NCBI GenBank assembly: GCA_009922295.1
Contig: RFWA01000069.1
Span: 1 to 9,901, forward strand
Reading direction: 5' to 3'
Source of the DNA: Betaproteobacteria bacterium
GTDB taxonomy: Bacteria > Pseudomonadota > Gammaproteobacteria > Burkholderiales > Burkholderiaceae_C
DNA length: 9,901 nucleotides
Under the pieces are notes generated by a model. The model saw nothing but the letters and a program-made list of their open reading frames with translations, was not told the origin of the DNA and did not search any database. The translations under genes and the position numbers were made by a program. Shown here piece after piece: positions 1 to 5,546 of the stretch. Numbering within the stretch: position 1 is the first letter of the stretch; every line of letters starts with the position of its first letter.

Positions 1-551
1 ACGCCATTCCTGGTTTCGTGCTGGGTGTTGCGCTGCTGGTGGTGTTTGGTGGCCAGTTGCAGTGGTTTCCCCTGCGCGGCCTCACTTCCAGCAACTGGGA
101 TGAGCTGAGTTGGGGTGGGCGTGTGGTGGATTACCTGTGGCATATCGCGCTGCCCGTGACGGCGATGGTGCTGGGCAGCTTTGCCGTCACGACGATGCTG
201 ACCAAGAACGCCTTCCTTGAAGAAATCCGAAAGCAGTACGTGGTCACGGCGCGCGCCAAAGGCCTGGATGAGCGACAGGTGCTGTGGAAACACGTGTTTC
301 GTAACGCCTTGATCCCCATCATCACCGGCTTTCCCGCGGCATTCATTGGCGCTTTTTTTACCGGATCGCTGCTGATCGAAACCCTGTTTTCGCTCGATGG
401 CCTGGGTTTGCTGAGCTATGAAAGCGTGATCCGGCGCGATTACCCGGTGGTGCTGGGCACCCTGTATTTCTTTACCCTGATCGGTTTGGTCACCAAGCTG
501 GTCTCAGATTTGTCGTATGTTTGGGTGGACCCTCGTGTCAAATTCGACTGA
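1..551 (+). CDS. yejB: YejB-type peptide ABC transporter permease (5' partial)
   Basis: This is the C-terminal part of an inner-membrane permease of the OppB/DppB-like binding-protein-dependent family. The reading frame is already open at the window edge (codons run from base 3, reading AIPGFVLG), so the true start lies upstream. Visible are several hydrophobic spans and the cytoplasmic EAA loop that docks on the ATPase (YVVTARAKGLDERQVLWKHV, about bases 240-297). After it come the FFTGSLLIETLFSLDGLGLLSYE segment, a last membrane span, and the ending YVWVDPRVKFD, which is typical of YejB. With YejE and YejF it would form the membrane channel of a YejABEF importer, known in enterobacteria for peptide and microcin C uptake. 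Its 3' end overlaps yejE. Assignment to YejB rather than generic DppB rests on the C-terminal sequence and on the neighbouring YejE and fused YejF; the substrate here is unknown. Confidence 0.9.
   Translation, partial: AIPGFVLGVALLVVFGGQLQWFPLRGLTSSNWDELSWGGRVVDYLWHIALPVTAMVLGSFAVTTMLTKNAFLEEIRKQYVVTARAKGLDERQVLWKHVFRNALIPIITGFPAAFIGAFFTGSLLIETLFSLDGLGLLSYESVIRRDYPVVLGTLYFFTLIGLVTKLVSDLSYVWVDPRVKFD
523..529 (+). promoter_or_regulatory. Ribosome binding site candidate for yejE
   Basis: GGGTGGA lies five bases before the GTG at 535 and inside the end of yejB. It is an imperfect match to GGAGG, but better than anything ahead of the alternative ATG at 517. It is the reason for preferring the GTG start. 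Confidence 0.45.
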
Positions 552-1602
552 TCTGGCGGCTATTCCCGTCCCCGTGGGCGGCAACTCGCCCACGCGTCGG
601 GCCTGGGCGCGCTTTCGGCGCAACCGCTTGGGCTACTGGAGTCTGCTGGTTTTTTGCGCCGTGGTGCTGCTGAGTCTGGCCGCAGAATTAATCTCTAATG
701 ATCGACCCCTGCTGGTTCGCTATCAGGGTCAGTTTTATGTTCCAGTGCTGCAGGATCATGCGGAGACCACTTTTGGCGGTGACTTCCAGACACCGACCGA
801 TTACCTGGACCCGTTCATTCGGGATCAGCTCGCTCAACCCGGAAATTGGGTGGTCTATGCGCCCAACCCCTATGGTCCTAAAACGCTGAACTACTTTGCC
901 AAGTCGCCTAACCCCTCGGCCCCCAGCAGAGACAACTGGCTAGGCACCGACGACCGCGGGCGTGACATGCTGGCCCAGTTGATTTACGGCTTTCGGGTGA
1001 GTGTCTTGTTTGCGCTGGCGCTCACAGTGACAGGCGTCGTATTGGGCGTGCTGACGGGGGCGGTCCAGGGCTATTTTGGTGGCAAGACGGATTTGGCGTT
1101 CCAGCGCTTCATTGAAATTTGGAGCGCGATGCCCGAGCTCTACCTGTTGATCATTTTCAGCGCGGTCTTTGCGCCAAGTCTTGCTCTGCTGCTCGTATTG
1201 CTGAGCCTGTTCGGCTGGATGGGCCTGTCGGACTATGTACGTGCTGAATTTCTGCGTAACCGGCAGTTGGACTATGTACGTGCCGCACGAGCCCTCGGGG
1301 TAGGAAATTGGCAGATCATTCGACGCCATGTGTTGCCCAATAGCCTGACGCCGGTAGTGACCTTTCTGCCGTTTCGCATGAGCGGCGCCATTCTTGCCTT
1401 GACCTCACTCGATTTTCTGGGCCTAGGCGTGCCACCCGGGACGCCGTCGCTGGGTGAGCTGTTGTCGCAGGGCAAGAACAATATCGATGCTTGGTGGATT
1501 TCCCTGGCCACCTTTGCTGTGCTGGTGGTGACCCTCTTGTTGCTGACCTTCATGGGCGATGCCCTTCGGGATGCGCTTGACCCACGGAAGGCGGAGCAAT
1601 GA
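535..1602 (+). CDS. yejE: YejE-type peptide ABC transporter permease
   Basis: Second permease subunit of the YejABEF peptide importer, about 355 aa. The N-terminus carries an OppC-like RRAWARFRRNRLGYWSLLVF segment leading into the first membrane span. A long periplasmic stretch of roughly 90 residues follows, a hallmark of YejE compared with shorter OppC/DppC proteins. Next comes the conserved NWLGTDDRGRD motif (about residues 134-144), then the transport domain with the EAA loop (DYVRAARALGVGNWQIIRRHVLPN) and the ending MGDALRDALDPR. I chose the GTG at 535 because GGGTGGA (523-529) sits at Shine-Dalgarno distance before it. An in-frame ATG at 517 would add six residues but has no visible ribosome site. 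The gene overlaps yejB by 17 nt and shares ATGA with yejF, which suggests translational coupling. The family call is firm; the exact start is not. Confidence 0.92.
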   Translation: MSNSTDLAAIPVPVGGNSPTRRAWARFRRNRLGYWSLLVFCAVVLLSLAAELISNDRPLLVRYQGQFYVPVLQDHAETTFGGDFQTPTDYLDPFIRDQLAQPGNWVVYAPNPYGPKTLNYFAKSPNPSAPSRDNWLGTDDRGRDMLAQLIYGFRVSVLFALALTVTGVVLGVLTGAVQGYFGGKTDLAFQRFIEIWSAMPELYLLIIFSAVFAPSLALLLVLLSLFGWMGLSDYVRAEFLRNRQLDYVRAARALGVGNWQIIRRHVLPNSLTPVVTFLPFRMSGAILALTSLDFLGLGVPPGTPSLGELLSQGKNNIDAWWISLATFAVLVVTLLLLTFMGDALRDALDPRKAEQ

Positions 1603-3191
1603 CCGAGCCGCTTTTGACCGTCAGCGGCCTTCGGGTGGGCTTTGCCGGCCGTGACGTGGTGCATGGAATTGATTTCTCAATCGCGCCTGGCGAAAAACTT
1701 GCGTTGGTGGGCGAGTCGGGCTCAGGCAAGACCGTTACCGCTTTAAGTCTGCTGCGTTTGGTGCAGAACGCCAGCCTGGGTGGTACAGCCACTTTTGATG
1801 GCCAAGACTTGTTGTCGATGCCGGAACGCGCCCTGCGCGGTCTACGTGGGCAGGACATCGCCATGATCTTTCAAGAGCCAATGACGGCCCTGAACCCCTT
1901 GTTGACGGTAGGCGAGCAGATTGTTGAGGTTCTGCAGCTGAAAATGGGGCTGCCTCGCGCCCAGGCTTGGCCCAAAGCCATTCAATTGATCACCGATACC
2001 GGTATTGCAGACGCGGCTACTCGCGCCAATGCCTACCCGCACCAGCTCAGTGGTGGCCAGCGCCAGCGCGCCATGATCGCCATGGCACTGGCTTGCCAGC
2101 CCCGGTTGTTGTTGGCCGATGAGCCCACCACTGCGCTGGACGTGAGCCTGCGGGGTCAGATTCTCGACCTGATTGGCAGCCTTCAGCACAAGAGCGGCAT
2201 GGCGGTCCTGCTCATCACCCACGATCTCAACCTGGTCCGCCGGTTTGCTGATCGCCTCATTGTGATGGAAGGCGGGCGGATTGTGGAGCAGGGCCTGGTT
2301 GCGGAAGTCTTTGCCCAACCACGTCACAGCTACACCCAGCGGTTGATCGATAGCAAGCCAGAACGGGACCTGGCCGAGGTTGCAGCCTGCGAGTTGTCCA
2401 TCGTGGCGCAGGCGCGAGAGTTAAGGGTTGGCTATTCGGTGCCTCTGCGTGGCCTGGCGGGCTGGTTCCGGCGTGGTGAATTTGTGGCGGTGCAGGGCGC
2501 AGATTTTCAGATTGAGGCTGGCCGCACCCTGGGCATCATGGGTGAGTCGGGCTCAGGCAAGTCAACCTTGGCGCTCGCCACGCTTGGGTTGCTGCCGAGC
2601 TCGGGGGAATTGCGGCTGGGCGAACTGACCTGGGGCGCCAGCACCCCCCAGAACCAACACATGCGCCGGACCATGCAGGTGGTGTTCCAGGATCCTTTTT
2701 CGTCGCTCTCTCCGCGCCTGACGGTCGAAGAGATTGTGGGCGAGGGCCTGCTGGTGCATGAGCCAGCCTTATCGGCTGCCGACCGGCGCGAGCGGGTTTT
2801 AGCTGGTCTGCGGGAGGTAGGGCTGGGGACCGATGGCGATGCGCTCGCCCTGCTGCGGCGCTACCCGCATGAATTTTCCGGCGGTCAGCGACAGCGGTTG
2901 GCGATTGCCCGAGCGCTGATCATCAAACCCGACATCCTGGTGCTGGACGAGCCCACCAGTGCGCTGGATGTGACGATTCAGAAACAGGTGCTGACACTGT
3001 TGCAACGTTTGCAGCGAGAGCGCGGCCTGAGTTACTTGCTGATCACCCACGACGTTGCGGTGATACGCGCCATGGCCCACCATGTGCTGGTTATGAAAGA
3101 TGGCTTGATGGTCGAATCCGGCCCCGTCACTGAAGTATTGCAAAGACCTGTGCAAGCCTACACCCGCCAATTGCTGGCAGCAGCAGACTAG
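1599..3191 (+). CDS. yejF: YejF-type fused double ATPase of peptide ABC transporter
   Basis: Cytoplasmic ATPase of 530 aa that powers the YejB/YejE channel. It contains two complete nucleotide-binding domains in one chain, as in YejF, whereas Opp/Dpp systems use two separate proteins. Domain 1: Walker A GESGSGKT at residues 38-45, signature LSGGQRQR at 150-157, Walker B LLLADE at 170-175, and the H-loop His at 208. Domain 2: Walker A GESGSGKS at 315-322, signature FSGGQRQR at 426-433, Walker B ILVLDE at 446-451, and the H-loop His at 484. All catalytic motifs are intact in both halves, so both sites look active. Each half ends in the oligopeptide-transporter C-terminal pattern (SYTQRLIDS and AYTRQLLAA). 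The ATG overlaps the yejE stop (ATGA), with AAGG at 1588-1591 as ribosome site. It is the last gene of its operon, followed by a dyad and an intrinsic terminator. Confidence 0.95.
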   Translation: MTEPLLTVSGLRVGFAGRDVVHGIDFSIAPGEKLALVGESGSGKTVTALSLLRLVQNASLGGTATFDGQDLLSMPERALRGLRGQDIAMIFQEPMTALNPLLTVGEQIVEVLQLKMGLPRAQAWPKAIQLITDTGIADAATRANAYPHQLSGGQRQRAMIAMALACQPRLLLADEPTTALDVSLRGQILDLIGSLQHKSGMAVLLITHDLNLVRRFADRLIVMEGGRIVEQGLVAEVFAQPRHSYTQRLIDSKPERDLAEVAACELSIVAQARELRVGYSVPLRGLAGWFRRGEFVAVQGADFQIEAGRTLGIMGESGSGKSTLALATLGLLPSSGELRLGELTWGASTPQNQHMRRTMQVVFQDPFSSLSPRLTVEEIVGEGLLVHEPALSAADRRERVLAGLREVGLGTDGDALALLRRYPHEFSGGQRQRLAIARALIIKPDILVLDEPTSALDVTIQKQVLTLLQRLQRERGLSYLLITHDVAVIRAMAHHVLVMKDGLMVESGPVTEVLQRPVQAYTRQLLAAAD

Positions 3192-3204
3192 TTTGTTGCA
3201 AATT

Positions 3205-3221
3205 GCCTTGAAAATCAAGGC
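3205..3221. repeat. Perfect 17-nt inverted repeat downstream of yejF
   Basis: GCCTTGA-AAA-TCAAGGC forms a perfect 7-bp stem with a 3-nt centre, 13 nt after the yejF stop. It is not followed by a T-run (TCTTCC follows), so it is a poor intrinsic terminator. It could protect the yejF mRNA 3' end, or be a protein-binding dyad. Its centre lies about 41 bp before the start predicted from the TATAAT box at 3242-3247, over the place where a -35 box should be. Confidence 0.55.
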
Positions 3222-3241
3222 TCTTCCGGGCACTTTCTGAG

Positions 3242-3247
3242 TATAAT
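3242..3247 (+). promoter_or_regulatory. Candidate -10 box of the rimP operon promoter
   Basis: A perfect TATAAT hexamer sits in the only sizeable intergenic gap and points toward rimP, with an expected start near 3254. The -35 region is weak: the hexamers 16-18 nt upstream (such as GCTCTT at 3220-3225) do not resemble TTGACA. The TTGAAA at 3208-3213 is 28 nt away, too far to pair with it. A TG at 3238-3239 is one base off the extended -10 position. The promoter therefore probably depends on its strong -10 and possibly on an activator. It would be expected to drive rimP-nusA-infB-rbfA-truB. Confidence 0.6.
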
Positions 3248-3262
3248 CCGAGGCTCACGACC

Positions 3263-3294
3263 AAACGGGCGGGTAACTACCGCCCGTTTTTTTT
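3263..3294 (+). terminator. Intrinsic terminator between yejF and rimP, possible leader attenuator
   Basis: AAACGGGCGG (3263-3272) pairs perfectly with CCGCCCGTTT (3280-3289) around a 7-nt loop, giving a 10-bp GC-rich stem, and the T-run spans 3287-3294 (eight T). This is a textbook Rho-independent terminator on the + strand and would end yejBEF transcripts. It also lies only about 10 nt after the start predicted from the TATAAT at 3242-3247, so it would form in the 5' leader of the rimP operon message. The flanks GACCAAA (3259-3265) and TTTGGTC (3292-3298) are complementary and could extend the stem if five U are bulged out. Confidence 0.88.
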
Positions 3295-3329
3295 GGTCTG
3301 TTGTTTTTGTTGATTGAACCCTAATACCT

Positions 3330-3947
3330 GTGGCACTGAAGGACATCGTCGAACAAACCGTAGCCGGTCTTGGCTATGACCTGGTGGACACCGAGCGGTC
3401 TGCCGGAGGATTGCTGCGGATCACCATCGATCTGCCCTGGCCACAGGCCAGCAGCGGCTCCGGTGCCGAGCAGTTCGTCAACGTGGAAGACTGTGAAAAA
3501 GTCAATCGGCAGTTGCAATTTGCTTTGGAAGTCGACGGCATCGAATACAAGCGTCTCGAGGTGTCGTCCCCAGGTATTGACCGACCGCTGCGACATGACA
3601 AGGATTTTGAGCGTTTTGTGGGTTCGGTGATAGACATCACTCTTAAGGCCCCAATGGGCGCGGCGGCACAGGGCCAGGTCAACGCCAACCGCAAAAAATT
3701 TCGCGGCATACTGGAACGGCGCGATGTGAGTGGTGGTCTTTCCGGCTGGCAAATCGTCTGGCGCGATGAACCCGTCGTGAAGCCAGGGCAAAAGATCAGC
3801 CGCAAGCGCGTACCGGCCCCGATGCAGGTGCTGGGGTTTACGCAAGATGAGTTGCGGGAGGCGCGTCTGGCGCCCATTGTCAGTTTCAAGGGCCGGGGTG
3901 CGCCAACTGGTGCTGACGGTAGTACAGATGAATTTGGTTTGAGTTGA
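3330..3947 (+). CDS. rimP: Ribosome maturation factor RimP
   Basis: Cytoplasmic factor needed for maturation of the 30S ribosomal subunit. The 205-aa product starts MALKDIVEQTVAGLGYDLVD and carries the RimP signatures ERSAGGLLRITIDLP (22-36), VEDCEKVNRQLQFALEVDG (52-70) and the hallmark SSPGIDRPL (79-87). It is longer than the roughly 150-aa E. coli protein. The extra length is a basic region with ANRKKFRG and KISRKRVPAP at about 118-165 and a polar tail after about 185, a form I recognise from Burkholderiales. The GTG start is chosen because the conserved N-terminus begins there. No clear Shine-Dalgarno precedes it (GATTGAACCCTAATACCT), so initiation may be weak or leader-dependent. It is the first gene of the rimP-nusA-infB-rbfA-truB cluster, 17 nt before nusA. 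Confidence 0.95.
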   Translation: MALKDIVEQTVAGLGYDLVDTERSAGGLLRITIDLPWPQASSGSGAEQFVNVEDCEKVNRQLQFALEVDGIEYKRLEVSSPGIDRPLRHDKDFERFVGSVIDITLKAPMGAAAQGQVNANRKKFRGILERRDVSGGLSGWQIVWRDEPVVKPGQKISRKRVPAPMQVLGFTQDELREARLAPIVSFKGRGAPTGADGSTDEFGLS

Positions 3948-3950
3948 AAC

Positions 3951-3955
3951 AGGAG
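3951..3955 (+). promoter_or_regulatory. Ribosome binding site of nusA
   Basis: AGGAG lies nine nucleotides before the ATG at 3965, just after the rimP stop. It decides the start: an in-frame TTG at 3944 overlaps the rimP stop and would place this site inside the coding sequence. Confidence 0.8.
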
Positions 3956-3964
3956 AGTCTTGGC

Positions 3965-5461
3965 ATGAATCGCGAAATGTTAATGCTGGTCGAAGCCATC
4001 TCACGTGAAAAAAACGTGGAGCGTGATGTTGTGTTCGGCGCTGTCGAAGCAGCCCTGGCACAAGCCACTAAAAAGCTGTACCAAGGCGATGTCGACATCC
4101 GGGTGGCTGTTGACCGTGACAACGGCAACTACGAAACCTTCCGTCGCTGGCACGTCGTCCCTGACGAAGCCGGCCTGCAATTGCCTGACCAGGAAATTCT
4201 GCTGTTTGAGGCCAAAGAGCAGATCGAAGATGTTGAGGTCGATGAATACATTGAGGAAACCGTCGCATCGGTGCCAATCGGGCGCATTGGGGCGATGGCG
4301 GCCAAACAAGTCATTCTGCAAAAGATTCGCGACGCTGAGCGCGAAATGCTGCTCAATGACTTCATGTCCCGCGGCGACAAAATATTTGTCGGCACGGTGA
4401 AGCGCATGGATAAAGGCGACATCATTGTGGAGAGCGGTCGAGTTGAAGGACGGCTGCGCCGCAGCGACATGATCCCCAAAGAAAACCTGAGAACAGGGGA
4501 CCGGGTGCGGGCCATGATCATGGAGGTGGACCTGACCTTGCGCGGTGCACCCATCATTCTGTCGCGTTCGGCGCCTGAGTTCATGATGGAATTGTTCCGT
4601 CAGGAAGTGCCCGAGATCGAACAGGGCTTGCTTGAGATCAAATCTTGCGCCAGGGATGCTGGCTCCCGTGCCAAGATCGCCGTGTTATCGCATGACAAAC
4701 GGGTGGATCCAATTGGCACCTGTGTGGGTGTGCGCGGCACGCGCGTCAATGGTGTCACTAATGAGTTGGCCGGTGAGCGGGTTGACATTGTGCTTTGGAG
4801 CGAAGACCCGGCGCAGTTTGTGATTGGCGCGCTGGCACCTGCCAACGTGTCCTCCATCGTGGTGGACGAAGAGCGACACGCCATGGACGTGGTGGTTGAC
4901 GAAGAAAACCTGGCGATAGCGATCGGCCGCGGTGGCCAAAACGTGCGCCTAGCCTCTGAGCTCACAGGCTGGAAAATCAATATTCTTGATGCTGCAGAGT
5001 CCGCGCAAAAGCAAGCCAACGAGATGGATTCCGGCCGCAAGCTGTTCATGGAAAAGCTCGATGTTGATGAGGAAATCGCTGATTTACTGATCGCCGAAGG
5101 CTTCACCAGCCTGGAGCAGGTGGCCTACGTGCCACTGGAGGAAATGCTGGAGATCGAGAGCTTTGATGAAGACACAGTCAACGAACTGCGCACCCGGGCC
5201 AAGGATGCGCTGTTGACGATGGAGATCGCCCATGAAGAGAGCGTTGCCCAGGTGTCTCAAGACCTTCGTGACCTTGAAGGCTTGACGACCGACCTGATTG
5301 CCAAACTTGCCGATAGCGGCGTACATACGCGGGACGACCTGGCTGATTTGGCGATTGACGAACTGACCGAGATTACCGGTCAATCTGAGGACGAGGCCAA
5401 AGCCATGATCATGAAGGCGCGCGAGCATTGGTTTGCCAATGAAGCCGCCTCAGCAGCATGA
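3965..5461 (+). CDS. nusA: Transcription termination/antitermination protein NusA
   Basis: NusA binds RNA polymerase and nascent RNA, enhances pausing and hairpin-dependent termination, and takes part in rRNA antitermination complexes. The 498-aa product begins MNREMLMLVEAISREKNVERD, the canonical N-terminus. In order: polymerase-binding N-terminal domain (about 1-130), S1 RNA-binding domain (about 136-200, with VGTVKRMDKGDIIVESGRVEGRL), KH1 (GVRGTR at 255-260), KH2 (IAIGRGGQNVRLASELTGW at 318-336), and two acidic C-terminal repeats (about 365-425 and 440-495). These repeats mark the proteobacterial form and are absent from Bacillus NusA. Length matches the E. coli protein (about 495 aa). It is preceded by a good AGGAG site and followed by an 85-nt gap before infB. 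In E. coli NusA acts on terminators in its own operon leader, which is relevant to the terminator at 3263-3294; regulation here is inference. Confidence 0.97.
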   Translation: MNREMLMLVEAISREKNVERDVVFGAVEAALAQATKKLYQGDVDIRVAVDRDNGNYETFRRWHVVPDEAGLQLPDQEILLFEAKEQIEDVEVDEYIEETVASVPIGRIGAMAAKQVILQKIRDAEREMLLNDFMSRGDKIFVGTVKRMDKGDIIVESGRVEGRLRRSDMIPKENLRTGDRVRAMIMEVDLTLRGAPIILSRSAPEFMMELFRQEVPEIEQGLLEIKSCARDAGSRAKIAVLSHDKRVDPIGTCVGVRGTRVNGVTNELAGERVDIVLWSEDPAQFVIGALAPANVSSIVVDEERHAMDVVVDEENLAIAIGRGGQNVRLASELTGWKINILDAAESAQKQANEMDSGRKLFMEKLDVDEEIADLLIAEGFTSLEQVAYVPLEEMLEIESFDEDTVNELRTRAKDALLTMEIAHEESVAQVSQDLRDLEGLTTDLIAKLADSGVHTRDDLADLAIDELTEITGQSEDEAKAMIMKAREHWFANEAASAA

Positions 5462-5503
5462 AGTCAAAGTCATGAAAACCCATTTTCAGTGATGGTTGCG
5501 CAG

Positions 5504-5520
5504 AGCCCGCCGGGCTTGTT
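5504..5520 (+). other. Small GC hairpin with T-rich tail in the nusA-infB gap
   Basis: AGCCC (5504-5508) pairs with GGGCT (5512-5516) around a GCC loop, followed by TGTT. The 5-bp stem and interrupted T-tail make it a weak terminator at most. It ends about 30 nt before the infB ATG, so it could be a partial attenuator, an mRNA processing or stability element, or chance. The rest of the 85-nt gap shows no convincing promoter. Confidence 0.3.
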
Positions 5521-5546
5521 CAGCCGAACTAAAGGTTACACAAGAA

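Noticed and set aside
353..359. Run of seven T in yejB as a frameshift or programmed slippage site
   Set aside because: The translation continues correctly through it (IGAFFTGSLLIE matches the permease family) and the frame is intact to the natural stop.
3208..3213. TTGAAA as the -35 box for the TATAAT at 3242-3247
   Set aside because: The spacing is 28 nt, well outside the 15-19 nt range; the hexamer is also part of the inverted repeat at 3205-3221.
3944..3964. N-terminal extension of nusA from an upstream TTG
   Set aside because: NusA proteins begin at MNREMLMLVEAI, and the AGGAG site at 3951-3955 would lie inside the coding region of the extended form.
3321..4061. Minus-strand open frame of 246 codons opposite rimP and the start of nusA
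   Set aside because: It spans two well-supported + strand genes and the gap between them, and resembles no family I recognise. It is a composition artefact.
5496..5546. N-terminal extension of infB from TTG 5496
   Set aside because: IF2 of this group starts MSSTTVAEFA at 5547. The extension is Arg-rich, unconserved and crosses the intergenic hairpin.
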